Shown here in pieces: positions 51,403 to 60,002 of a DNA stretch of 64,000 nt. A program made the position numbers and the translations under genes. The DNA lies in contig CAITNO010000106.1 of the NCBI GenBank assembly GCA_903893795.1, positions 186,001-250,000 on the forward strand, in the 5' to 3' direction. Under the pieces are notes generated by a model. The model was not told the origin of the DNA and did not search any database. It saw nothing but the letters and a program-made list of their open reading frames with translations. The stretch comes from Candidatus Hydrogenedentota bacterium. GTDB lineage: Bacteria > Hydrogenedentota > Hydrogenedentia > Hydrogenedentales > CAITNO01. How positions within the stretch are numbered: position 1 is the stretch's first letter; every line of letters starts with the position of its first letter.

Positions 51403-53103
51403 TCAGGCCTCGGAGGGGCGGATGTCCCGAATGAGCAGGCTGATGGGCGTGTCGGTGGAATAGGTGCTGAATTGGGGGGTAAAGGCGACATCGACCTGGG
51501 CGGGCAGCGATTCGGTGAGGAAACGCTCGGCCATGCGGTACCAAATGGCGCTGAAAGCCGTGCCTCCCTGGCGCAGGATCATTTTGACGTGCTGGTCCTT
51601 GAGTATGCGAACCGAACTCTGGTCGATTTCCGCCCCCATGGTGGCAAAGAGGGGGGAGGGGTTGCCCTGTCCGTACGGCTCCAGTTGCTCCAGTGTCTTG
51701 AGCAGCACCTGGTCAACCTCGCTGAAGGCTGTGATGGCGTCCACGGCCAGTTCGGGCACCAACGGCCCCGTTCCAAGCTGTGCCAGCGCGGCCCGCTCAA
51801 AGCGTTCGCGGAAGACGCCCAAGTCCTTTGCAGGCAGGGTCATGCCCGCCGCCGCACGGTGCCCACCGAACTTCAGGAGCAAGTCCCGGCATTCGGTGAG
51901 CGCCGCCATCATGTCGAATCCCGCGGTGGCGCGGGCTGAACCGCGGGCGGTGCCTTCGCCGTCAATCGACAGGATGATGACCGGACGGTGATACCGGGCG
52001 AGCAGGCGCGATGCGACAATGCCGATGACCCCGGCATGCCACCCTTCCCGGGCCACCACGATGGAGCGGTGTTGGTCTCCGAAAAAGGCGTCCAGTTCCT
52101 CCACGGCCTCCTCGTATATCTTTTTCTCGATCGCCCGCCGCTCGGAATTGGCCGCATCCAGCACCGAGGCGATTTCACGGGCCCGGTCGGGGCATTCGGT
52201 CATCAGCAGGTCAAGCGCAACGCGGGCATCGTCGAGACGGCCGGCCGCATTGAGACGGGGGCTCAATTGAAATCCGATTTTCTCGGAGGTCACATCCCCC
52301 AAGTCGAAAGAGGACGCGGCGGCCAGTTTGGCCAGCCCCACGCGGCGGTGCTTGGCCATGTGCTTCAGGCCCAGGGCCACGATGGCACGGTTTTCGCCCA
52401 ACAGCGGCACCATGTCGGCGACCGTGCCCAAGGCGGCGATGTCGAGATCGTTGGGGGTGCCGTTGAGCGCGGTGGACAGTTTGAGCGCCACCCCCGCGCC
52501 GCAGAGCGTGCCAAGCGGGTGTCCCGGCGTTTCGCGCTTGGGATTGATTACCGCCACGGCAGGCGGAAAGGTGCTTTCAAGGTTGTGATGGTCCGTAATG
52601 ATGAGGTCCAGGCCCAGTTCTGCCGCCCTTTCCGCGGCGGCGAAGGAACTGATGCCGTTGTCCACCGTAATCAGCAGGCCAAATCCCGAAGCCTTGGCGT
52701 TTTCCACCTGCTCGGACATCAGGCCATAACCTTCGCGCAGTCGGTCCGGCATGGCAAACTCCACCCGTTTCACGCCGAAGCGGTGCAGCGCGCGGGAAAG
52801 GAGCGCCGTGGCGGCGATGCCGTCCACGTCATAGTCGCCAAAGACAAGCACGGCCTCGCCGTTGTCCCGCGCAAGGGTGATGCGTTCCACCGCCTTGGCC
52901 ATGTCCGTCAGCAGGAAGGGGTCTTCCAAATGGGCCAGCACTGGGTTGAGGAAGCGCTTGGCCGTCTCGCCGCTTTTTATTCCACGCAACAGCATCAACT
53001 GGGCAATGATGGGCGATATGCCCGCCTGCCCGGCCAGTTCACGGGCTGCCGCCCGGTCTCCCGGCGCAATGTGCCAGCGCGGGCGTGTGCGCTCCCGGGT
53101 CAT
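51403..53103 (-). CDS. recJ: Single-stranded-DNA-specific exonuclease RecJ
   Basis: 566 residues. DHH family: FGDYDVDGIAATALL (motif I), LLITVDNGISS, the DHH signature in LIITDHHNLE, and DHHA1 domain GGHRAAAGMTL; the C-terminal OB-like domain follows. RecJ digests single strands 5' to 3' in recombination and mismatch repair. Its ATG overlaps the cmk stop (ATGA), so it is coupled to cmk. Length matches the family. Confidence 0.95.
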   Translation of the reverse strand: MTRERTRPRWHIAPGDRAAARELAGQAGISPIIAQLMLLRGIKSGETAKRFLNPVLAHLEDPFLLTDMAKAVERITLARDNGEAVLVFGDYDVDGIAATALLSRALHRFGVKRVEFAMPDRLREGYGLMSEQVENAKASGFGLLITVDNGISSFAAAERAAELGLDLIITDHHNLESTFPPAVAVINPKRETPGHPLGTLCGAGVALKLSTALNGTPNDLDIAALGTVADMVPLLGENRAIVALGLKHMAKHRRVGLAKLAAASSFDLGDVTSEKIGFQLSPRLNAAGRLDDARVALDLLMTECPDRAREIASVLDAANSERRAIEKKIYEEAVEELDAFFGDQHRSIVVAREGWHAGVIGIVASRLLARYHRPVIILSIDGEGTARGSARATAGFDMMAALTECRDLLLKFGGHRAAAGMTLPAKDLGVFRERFERAALAQLGTGPLVPELAVDAITAFSEVDQVLLKTLEQLEPYGQGNPSPLFATMGAEIDQSSVRILKDQHVKMILRQGGTAFSAIWYRMAERFLTESLPAQVDVAFTPQFSTYSTDTPISLLIRDIRPSEA

Positions 53104-53774
53104 AAGCGCTCACGGGCGAGGCGTGCCAGTTCGGCAACCACCTCGTCAATGGTCAGGTTGGAGGTGTCCACCAGCACCGCATCATCGGCCTGGCGCAGCG
53201 GAGAATCGGCGCGATTTCGCGCCTTTTCATCGCGCTCATGGATGTCGGCGCGCAATTGGTCCAAATCAACCGGCTGGCCGGCCTTCCGGAGGTCTTCGGC
53301 ACGGCGTTGGGTGCGGCATTCAAGCGAGGCATCCAGGAATATCTTGCATTTTGCCTTTGGAAAGACGACGGTTCCCACATCCCGCCCTTCGGCAACGGTG
53401 GGCTGGTTTTCGCCGAAACGGCGCTGCAACCCGACCAGGCTGCGCCGCACGGCCGAATTCTGGTCCAGTTTGAAGATAAGGCGGGTCACTTCCGGCGTGC
53501 GGATGACTTTGGCAACATCCTCGCCGTCCACCACAACGCGCTGCCCGCCCGGCGTCTCCTCAAGAACGAGGTTCATGGCCTCCGTCGATGCGGCCAGTGC
53601 CTGCGGGTCGTCCAGATCGATGGTATGCTTCAGCGCGCGCCATGTGGCGGCGCGGTACATGGCGCCCGTGTCGAGGAACGCAAAACCGAGTTCCTTGGCC
53701 ACGCGCTTTGCCACGGTGCTTTTGCCCGCGCCGGCCGGGCCGTCAATCGCGACGATTTGGGTTGCCTCACTCAT
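53100..53774 (-). CDS. cmk: Cytidylate kinase
   Basis: 224 residues. VAIDGPAGAGKSTVAKRVA is the P-loop; GFAFLDTGAMYRAATW, GRDVGTVVFPKA and RADIHERDEKARNR (CMP-binding and lid) complete the family marks. It phosphorylates CMP and dCMP. The start MSEATQ at 53774 has CGGAG six bases upstream; a TTG at 53780 is less likely. In line with mtnA upstream (21 bp) and recJ downstream. Confidence 0.95.
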   Translation of the reverse strand: MSEATQIVAIDGPAGAGKSTVAKRVAKELGFAFLDTGAMYRAATWRALKHTIDLDDPQALAASTEAMNLVLEETPGGQRVVVDGEDVAKVIRTPEVTRLIFKLDQNSAVRRSLVGLQRRFGENQPTVAEGRDVGTVVFPKAKCKIFLDASLECRTQRRAEDLRKAGQPVDLDQLRADIHERDEKARNRADSPLRQADDAVLVDTSNLTIDEVVAELARLARERL

Positions 53775-53795
53775 GGTCAACTCCGATGGTTGTGT

Positions 53796-54842
53796 TCATT
53801 CGCCCAGTGCACGGGCGATGTTCTCCCGGTTGGGCGGTGTGATGATACCCTTTTCGGTGATGATGCCCGCGATAAGCCGCGCCGGGGTGACATCGAATGC
53901 GGGATTGTACACCTTTACGCCGTCCGCGGCGGTTTGAAGGCCGAACCCATGGGTAATCTCTTCCGGGTCGCGCTCCTCAATGGGAATCTGATTCCCCGTT
54001 TCAAGGGTCAGGTCGAAAGTCGACGATGGCGCGGCCACGTAGAAGGGTATTTTGTGTTCCGCCGCCAGCACGGCCACGCCGTAGGTGCCGATCTTGTTGG
54101 CCGTGTCGCCGTTTGCCGTAATGCGGTCCGCGCCGACTATGACCAGGTCAATGCGCCGCTCGCGCATGACCTGGGCGGCCATGTTGTCGCAGATGAGCGT
54201 CGTGTCGATGCCGGCTTTGACGAGTTCCCAGGCAGTCAGGCGGGCACCCTGCAGGAGTGGACGGGTTTCATCGGCGAACACGCGAAATTTGCGTCCCTGT
54301 TCCTGGGCGACAAACATGGGGGCCAGGGCGGTGCCGTAGCCCGAGGTGGCCAGGCCGCCTGCATTGCAGTGGGTCAGCACCCCGGCGTTCTCGCCTATCA
54401 GCCCCGCGCCGTGACGGCCGATGGCCAGGCACATGGCCTCGTCCTCGGCGTGGATGGCCATCGCCTCCGCCTCCAGCCGGTCAATCAGCGCTTCCGCGTC
54501 GGTCGCGCCCGGTGCGGCCGCTTCGGCCACCCGGCGCATGCGGTCCAGCGCCCAGAACAGGTTTACCGCCGTGGGACGCGACGTCGCCAACCGGTCTGCC
54601 GCTGCCCGAACGGCTTCCAGGGTTTCAGCGACAGTGGAGGGGTTGTGTTCCAGAATTCCCGTCACCACCCCATAGGCGGCGCAAATGCCGATGGCGGGCG
54701 CGCCGCGCACGCGCAGACGTTTGATGGCTTCCCAAACAGCGTCCACCGTGGAAAGCGCTATCTCCAGGCATTCACGGGGCAGCAGGGTCTGGTCAATAAT
54801 ATAAAGGCGTCGGTCACGCCATTCGACTGGTTTTACGGGCAT
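53796..54842 (-). CDS. mtnA: S-methyl-5-thioribose-1-phosphate isomerase
   Basis: 348 residues. RVRGAPAIGICAAYG at the N-terminal domain, catalytic Cys in THCNAGGLATSGYGTAL and catalytic Asp in VGADRITANGDTANKIGTY. It turns methylthioribose-1-phosphate into methylthioribulose-1-phosphate in methionine salvage; related eIF2B-like proteins lack the Cys. Start at 54842 with GGAGG six bases upstream. First gene of mtnA-cmk-recJ; no other salvage gene is seen here. Confidence 0.94.
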   Translation of the reverse strand: MPVKPVEWRDRRLYIIDQTLLPRECLEIALSTVDAVWEAIKRLRVRGAPAIGICAAYGVVTGILEHNPSTVAETLEAVRAAADRLATSRPTAVNLFWALDRMRRVAEAAAPGATDAEALIDRLEAEAMAIHAEDEAMCLAIGRHGAGLIGENAGVLTHCNAGGLATSGYGTALAPMFVAQEQGRKFRVFADETRPLLQGARLTAWELVKAGIDTTLICDNMAAQVMRERRIDLVIVGADRITANGDTANKIGTYGVAVLAAEHKIPFYVAAPSSTFDLTLETGNQIPIEERDPEEITHGFGLQTAADGVKVYNPAFDVTPARLIAGIITEKGIITPPNRENIARALGE

Positions 54843-55012
54843 GGGCTGCCTCCATCATGGGATTTGCTGCACGGCGAAGGCGTCATGTCCCCCGCTGATC
54901 CGGCGGTTCCGCATCCCGTCCGCGCGGGAGGCGTCCACCGGCACCATTCTAACGGCGGGGGAGCCACCCAGTAAAGCCGTCGCTGGTGGTTCATCTTTTT
55001 TTTGGCTGCTGT

Positions 55013-55033
55013 GGCCATGCCGCCGCTTTTCTT
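55013..55033 (+). repeat. Terminator-like dispersed repeat, copy 2
   Basis: Identical over 21 bases to 24622-24642 (GGCCATGCCGCCGCTTTTCT and one more T). Here the upstream arm is decayed and there is no plus-strand gene to terminate, so it looks like a dispersed remnant. It lies in the 273-bp gap between the divergent-side mtnA start and the end of the propeller gene, where no gene is seen. Confidence 0.6.
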
Positions 55034-55115
55034 TTCCTACGTCATGCCGATGGCGGAAACATGGATTTGGCGCGGAAAGCGGCGGGCTGCCCCCCGCCCA
55101 AAGTCAAGCATCGGA

Positions 55116-56144
55116 TTAGGGTTTTGCCTCAACCCTGCCCACATAGACGGACGCCTCGTCGGGGTTGTTTTCGGCCCGCTCGTGCTGGGAATACCAACTG
55201 ACGGCGAAGACGGGGTGGTCGCTGTCCTTCGCATCCACCGGGATGACCATGCCCGGATAGGCGGTGTCGCCCCCGCTGGGCAGGGTCATGAGCGGTTGTA
55301 CTGTGTCGCCCTTCATTTCCCAGATGCCGGTGTTGTAACCCTTGTCGTTGCGACCCCGCCCGGCGACGAAACACCGGTCTTTCCACTCCGCGATGACGGG
55401 ACAGTGAATCACCACGCCCAAATCCTTGCGCAGCCATTGGTTTTGCGCCGGGTCGCTGCGCAGCCACATGGAATCGCCCGCCTTGTCGCAGGTGCGCACG
55501 ACCAGCTCCAGCGAATGGTCGGGATGGAATCGGATATCCGCCTCATCGGGGATTCGGTCCTTGTTGATAACGCTTACTTGTGTCCAATGCAAAGCATCAT
55601 CCGATTTGAGCAGCCGTGCCTCGCCGGAGGGATAGGTCGGCCACTTCAGGTAGTAGCCCACGCTGTAGAAAGCACCCTCGTGGGTGCGCACGCGCCACAG
55701 CCACCAGTCTGGCTCATAGATACCCTGCACCTTGGACCAGTGCTCTCCGTCCTCCGTGGAGGCAAAATGCGAGCGCAGCCGGCCCCGTCCCGGCACACCG
55801 TTGTCCGTGGCGTGCGCCAGGTCCCACACGCCGAAGAACACGTAAAGCGTCTTTTCGGTCACTGCGAAATGGGGGTCGCGGTCATCGCCGAGCGTATCTA
55901 ACGTGCCGCAGGGTTCCCAGCTTTTCAGGTCGGTGCTCCGCATCACGCGAATTTCACCGTCCATGGATAGATGGGACGCGCCGTGCCGGAAGCAGAGATA
56001 GTAGGCGTCGCGCCAGCGGGCCAGGTCGGTGAAGGCGTTGTGTTTACCGTCGCCGTAGGCCTTGGCATGCCACACAAGCTTGGTTTCGGCCTGCGCAAAG
56101 GCTGCAAGCCCAAGAAGGATGAATGAAAGCACTTGCTTTGTCAT
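55116..56144 (-). CDS. Secreted sialidase/BNR-like beta-propeller protein
   Basis: 342 residues with a signal peptide (QVLSFILLGLAAFAQAE). Repeated beta-propeller blades with Asp-box-like turns: STDLKSWEPCG, STEDGEHWSKVQG, KSDDALHWTQVS; conserved Arg in YLCFRHGASH and LVVRTCDKAG. This resembles exo-sialidase-type and five-bladed glycosidase-like proteins; the exact catalytic set cannot be assigned. Start at MTKQVLS (56144). Divergent from the ferredoxin-hcp operon. Confidence 0.65.
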   Translation of the reverse strand: MTKQVLSFILLGLAAFAQAETKLVWHAKAYGDGKHNAFTDLARWRDAYYLCFRHGASHLSMDGEIRVMRSTDLKSWEPCGTLDTLGDDRDPHFAVTEKTLYVFFGVWDLAHATDNGVPGRGRLRSHFASTEDGEHWSKVQGIYEPDWWLWRVRTHEGAFYSVGYYLKWPTYPSGEARLLKSDDALHWTQVSVINKDRIPDEADIRFHPDHSLELVVRTCDKAGDSMWLRSDPAQNQWLRKDLGVVIHCPVIAEWKDRCFVAGRGRNDKGYNTGIWEMKGDTVQPLMTLPSGGDTAYPGMVIPVDAKDSDHPVFAVSWYSQHERAENNPDEASVYVGRVEAKP

Positions 56145-56238
56145 GGTGGTTGTACCCCGTTTCAAAATAGGAGGCTCATGGGAACTGTTGGATGCTGCTG
56201 TTGCAGCCGACAGCCGTTTCTGCGCCATTTTCTTCAAC

Positions 56239-56280
56239 TTGACTTAAGTCAAGGATCATTCCTTTGTTCTCAGGCATACT
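56239..56280 (+). promoter_or_regulatory. CRP/FNR-type palindrome and -10 box of the ferredoxin-hcp operon
   Basis: Perfect 14-bp palindrome TTGACTTAAGTCAA (56239-56252). A -10-like CATACT lies at 56275-56280, placing the palindrome centre near -41.5, the class II activator position. TTGAC-N4-GTCAA fits CRP/FNR-family regulators such as FNR, DNR or HcpR that control nitrosative-stress genes. Confidence 0.75.
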
Positions 56281-56323
56281 TCGGTCAGAAACGACGGCGG
56301 GTTCACCCGCAAGGAGACTGGAA

Positions 56324-57133
56324 ATGGCGCTCAGAGAGATCATACGAATCGACGAAGACCTGTGCAACGGTTGCGGAAGCTGCGTCACCGGCTGCCATGA
56401 AGGGGCGCTGGAAATCATCGACGGCAAAGCCCGGCTGGTGCGGGAGAGTTTTTGCGATGGGCTGGGCGCGTGCATAGGCGTCTGCCCCACCGGCGCGCTC
56501 ACCATCGAGAAGCGCGACGCGAGCGAATTTGATGAGGCGGCTGTGGCGGTGGCCTTGGCGGGCGTCACGAAAAAAGAAGAGCCGGCAGGGATGCCAACGC
56601 TCCCAGTGGCCCATGGCGGCGGATGCCCCGGTTCGGCGGCGCGCACCCTGAGCCCCGGACATGCCCCGGTGCACGGCGGCGGCGGATGCCCGGGCTCAAT
56701 GCAGCGGCAGTTTGCCAAGCCGGCCGCGCCGGAACAGGCCCTGGGCGCCATTCCCTCGCAACTGGCCCAGTGGCCCATCCAACTGCACCTGATTCACCCG
56801 CTCGCGCCGCAGTTCCAGGGGGCCCACCTGTTGGTGGCCGCAGACTGCACCGCCTTCGCATTTGGTGCATTTCATCCCGAAATGCTCAAGGGCAAGGCGC
56901 TGGTCATTGCCTGCCCAAAACTCGATGACGACCAGGGCTATCTGGAAAAACTGACCGATTTGTTTGCCGACGCCAAACCCGCCAGCGTCACCGTGGCCCG
57001 CATGGAAGTGCCCTGCTGCGGCGGATTGGTCCGGATGGTGGTGGAAGCCCGTGACCGTGCCGAATCGTCGCTCAAGATTGAAGAGGTGGTAGTGGGTGTT
57101 GAGGGTGGCATCGTGGGGCATAGAACGATCTAA
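56324..57133 (+). CDS. 4Fe-4S ferredoxin-domain protein linked to hcp
   Basis: 269 residues. N-terminal 2x[4Fe-4S] ferredoxin: CNGCGSCVTGC then CDGLGACIGVCPTGAL (C-x-x-x-x-C-x-x-x-C in the second). A flexible middle holds two copies of a G-G-G-C-P-G-S motif separated by about 19 residues. The C-terminal domain has VAADCTAFAFGAFHPEM, VIACPKLDD and EVPCCGG, further conserved Cys. It likely feeds electrons to Hcp, encoded 80 bp downstream. Start at 56324 with AAGGAG seven bases upstream. A diverged copy of the 16450-16535 repeat arm lies at 56580-56607 in the reading frame. Confidence 0.85.
   Translation: MALREIIRIDEDLCNGCGSCVTGCHEGALEIIDGKARLVRESFCDGLGACIGVCPTGALTIEKRDASEFDEAAVAVALAGVTKKEEPAGMPTLPVAHGGGCPGSAARTLSPGHAPVHGGGGCPGSMQRQFAKPAAPEQALGAIPSQLAQWPIQLHLIHPLAPQFQGAHLLVAADCTAFAFGAFHPEMLKGKALVIACPKLDDDQGYLEKLTDLFADAKPASVTVARMEVPCCGGLVRMVVEARDRAESSLKIEEVVVGVEGGIVGHRTI
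56580..56607 (+). repeat. Diverged palindromic-repeat arm inside the ferredoxin gene
   Basis: AGCCGGCAGGGATGCCAACG followed by CTCCCAGT matches the right arm of the 16450-16535 inverted repeat at 24 of 28 positions. It encodes E-P-A-G-M-P-T-L-P-V in the linker before the first GGGCPGS motif. Confidence 0.65.
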
Positions 57134-57213
57134 AGAGTTGTTTTGATTGTCGTGGGACGCGTGTGCGTGCTGCGAAGTGAACTTGGGGAAACCGAACACA
57201 TTCAGGAGACAGA

Positions 57214-58866
57214 ATGATGGGTATGTACTGCTTCCAGTGCGAACAGACCGCAAAAGGCACCGGCTGCAACGCTTACGGCGTGTGCGGCAAAGACCCCGAA
57301 ACCGCAGCCCTGCAGGATTTGCTCAACTATGCGGCGAAGGGCATCTCCCAATACGCCCACCGGGCCGGGGCTCTGGGGGTCACAGACCGGAAGATTGATC
57401 GCTTCGTCGTCGAATCGCTCTTTACCACGGTGACCAACGTGAATTTTGACGTTGAGTCCCTGGTGGGATTGGTTCGCAGCGCCGACGCCGTGCGGGCACG
57501 GGCGAAGCACCTTTACGAGACGGCCTGCTCCGCGAAGGGCGTAACGCCCGAGCAGCCCGAGGGTCCCGCGCAGTTCGCCTTGGCCGCCACACGGGAAGAA
57601 CTGGTCCGCCAGGGCGAGAAGGTTGGCGTTGAAGAACGGCTCCAGCGTTTCGGCAGCGATGCCGGCGGTCTGCAGGAACTGGCTTTCTACGGCCTCAAGG
57701 GACTGGCCGCCTACGCCGAGCATGCCGCCGTGCTGGACGTGCAGGACGACGGGGTGTATGCCTTTGTGCATGAAACGCTCAGCTTCCTTGCCTCCGATCC
57801 GGGCGATGTGAATGCACTCGTCGGCTGTTCGCTCAAGGTGGGCGAGGTGAATCTGAAGGTCATGGAAATGCTGGACACGGCCAACACGGGCCACTACGGC
57901 CATCCCGAGCCGACCCAGGTGCGTGTGACACCGATCAAGGGCAAGTGCATCCTGGTGTCCGGTCACGACCTGCACGACCTTGACCTGCTGCTTCAGCAGA
58001 CTGAGGGCAAGGGCATTAACGTTTACACCCACGGCGAGATGCTGCCCTGCCTGGCCTACCCGGGCCTCAAGAAGTACAAGCACCTCGTGGGCAACTATGG
58101 CGGCGCCTGGCAGGATCAGGCACGCGAGTTTGACGCGTTCCCCGGCGCCATTCTCATGACCACCAACTGCATCCAGAAGCCCCGTTTGAGCTATTCGGGC
58201 CGTATTTTCACTTCGGGTCTGGTGCAGTGGCCCGGCGTCACCCACATCGCCGACCATGATTTTACGACGGTAATCGAGGCCGCGCTGGACGCACCCGGCT
58301 TCGCCGAGGACGAAGCCCCGCAGATGATCACCATCGGTTTCGGCCGCAACGCCGTCATGAGTGTGGCCGGGCAGGTCATCGACGCGGTGAAGGCAGGCAA
58401 GATTCGCCGCTTCTTCCTCATCGGCGGGTGCGACGGCGCCAAGCCAGGCCGCGATTATTACACAGACCTGGCCACCTCCGTTCCCGATGACTGCGTCATC
58501 CTGACGCTGGCCTGCGGCAAGTTCCGCTTCAACAAGCTCGACTTCGGCGACATCGGCGGCATCCCGCGCCTGCTCGACGTCGGCCAGTGCAACGACGCCT
58601 ATTCGGCCATTCAGATTGCGGTGGCCCTCGCCGGTGCGTTTGAGTGCGGCGTCAATGACCTGCCCCTGTCCTTTGTCCTGAGCTGGTACGAGCAGAAGGC
58701 CGTGGTCATCCTGCTCACACTGCTCCACCTGGGCATCAAGAACATGCGCATCGGACCGTCGCTCCCGGCGTTCATCGGCCCCAACGTGCTCAACGTGCTG
58801 GTTGAGAAGTTCGGCCTGACGCCCATTTCCACGCCGGAGGCAGACCTCGCGGCCATGCTCGGCTAA
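57214..58866 (+). CDS. hcp: Hybrid cluster protein (hydroxylamine/nitric oxide reductase), class I
   Basis: 550 residues. N-terminal Cys C6, C9, C18, C24 give C-x2-C-x8-C-x5-C, the class I pattern that binds a 4Fe-4S cluster. Hybrid-cluster residues lie in VSGHDLHDLDLLL, THGEMLPCLAYP, TTNCIQKP, GGCDGAKPGRDYY, LACGKFRFN and IGGIPRLLDVGQCNDAYSA (read in two parts). Hcp reduces NO or hydroxylamine and protects anaerobes from nitrosative stress. Start has AGGAG five bases upstream. It shares an operon with the ferredoxin; a terminator follows. Confidence 0.96.
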   Translation: MMGMYCFQCEQTAKGTGCNAYGVCGKDPETAALQDLLNYAAKGISQYAHRAGALGVTDRKIDRFVVESLFTTVTNVNFDVESLVGLVRSADAVRARAKHLYETACSAKGVTPEQPEGPAQFALAATREELVRQGEKVGVEERLQRFGSDAGGLQELAFYGLKGLAAYAEHAAVLDVQDDGVYAFVHETLSFLASDPGDVNALVGCSLKVGEVNLKVMEMLDTANTGHYGHPEPTQVRVTPIKGKCILVSGHDLHDLDLLLQQTEGKGINVYTHGEMLPCLAYPGLKKYKHLVGNYGGAWQDQAREFDAFPGAILMTTNCIQKPRLSYSGRIFTSGLVQWPGVTHIADHDFTTVIEAALDAPGFAEDEAPQMITIGFGRNAVMSVAGQVIDAVKAGKIRRFFLIGGCDGAKPGRDYYTDLATSVPDDCVILTLACGKFRFNKLDFGDIGGIPRLLDVGQCNDAYSAIQIAVALAGAFECGVNDLPLSFVLSWYEQKAVVILLTLLHLGIKNMRIGPSLPAFIGPNVLNVLVEKFGLTPISTPEADLAAMLG

Positions 58867-58883
58867 GACTTTTCTGACGGTGA

Positions 58884-58921
58884 GGGCGGCGGTGTCTGAT
58901 GATGCCGCCGCCCCTTTTCTT
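58884..58921 (+). terminator. Rho-independent terminator of hcp
   Basis: Perfect 9-bp stem GGGCGGCGG (58884-58892) / CCGCCGCCC (58905-58913) with a 12-nt loop, followed by CTTTTCTT. Confidence 0.88.
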
Positions 58922-58988
58922 GGTCGCGGAGGAAATGGGCCGCAATCGGCCTGTGAAACGGGTCGGACCCATGGAAAGATGGTGAAAG

Positions 58989-59735
58989 ATGGCGGAGCAG
59001 GCCTTTATTGGCGGAGCGCCCTGGTATGATGCGCTTTCGGGCGGTGCAAGGCGTCTGGACCGGGAGGGGGGGTTGCTGTTGCGCGTCCTGTCCGGCGCCC
59101 CCCTGCCACGGGTGCTGGATTTGGCCTGCGGCACAGGCATTCACGCGCTGTTCTTCGCCGCGCACGGCGCGGAAGTGACCGCCTGCGACCTGAGTTCCGA
59201 AATGATTCACCGGGCCCAGGCAGCCCGCTCCCATCCGCGCATCGCATATGAAGTGGCCGACATGCGCCGACCCCCCGCCGGTCTCTTCGGACTTGCCCTT
59301 TGCCTTGGGAATTCCCTCTCGCTGTTACCCGGCTTTGACGATGTGCAGTCCTGTCTGAGCCAAACCGCGACCGTGTTGGCCCCGCACGGGTACTTCATGG
59401 TGCAACTGCTCAACTATGCCAATCCGGCCCTGCGCAAACCCAGGCAACGCACAGAAACCGCGACCTTCGACGGCGGCGAAGTCTTTGCCCGGAAAACCTT
59501 CACCCCCGGGAACGACAGCACCAAACTCGAACTCGAATACACCGTCCAGCGCACCGGAGAGCCTGATCGCGTGACCACGGAGACTGTGCAACTGCGGCAT
59601 TGGTCCATCGACGATTTGCAGAAAGCCGCCAGAACCGCAGGTTTTGCATCCGAAATGGTGCTTGGGAACTTTGACGGAACGCTTTATGAAAGGGGGAGTT
59701 CAGGCGACCTCATAGTGTTGATGCGGCGTTTGTAG
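58989..59735 (+). CDS. Class I SAM-dependent methyltransferase
   Basis: 248 residues. Motif I VLDLACGTGIHALFF and the following acidic-end strand VTACDLSSEMI bind S-adenosylmethionine; motif IV-like FGLALCLGNSLSLL comes next. Similar to small-molecule methyltransferases of the UbiE/glycine N-methyltransferase type; substrate unknown. It follows hcp after a terminator and probably has its own promoter. Confidence 0.85.
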   Translation: MAEQAFIGGAPWYDALSGGARRLDREGGLLLRVLSGAPLPRVLDLACGTGIHALFFAAHGAEVTACDLSSEMIHRAQAARSHPRIAYEVADMRRPPAGLFGLALCLGNSLSLLPGFDDVQSCLSQTATVLAPHGYFMVQLLNYANPALRKPRQRTETATFDGGEVFARKTFTPGNDSTKLELEYTVQRTGEPDRVTTETVQLRHWSIDDLQKAARTAGFASEMVLGNFDGTLYERGSSGDLIVLMRRL

Positions 59736-60002
59736 CCGCTGGTAAGTCACGACACAGCCCAGCGGCACAGGATCCTCGGCCTCCGATATGGCCGGATGCC
59801 CGATCCTGGCACTGAATCCAACGGGGCACATTCGAGGCTCGGCATGCAAGAACATGCAATTGAGGAGGACGCAAGGTCGAAAGTTGCCATTTTCGAGGAA
59901 CGTTGGACCGAGGGCATCGAGGCGGCGATGTCTTGCATGGGGGCCGTTTGGCATGGTAAGTTTGCGGTCCAACGCCGAATGCCTATTGTCCATTGTTTTG
60001 GA

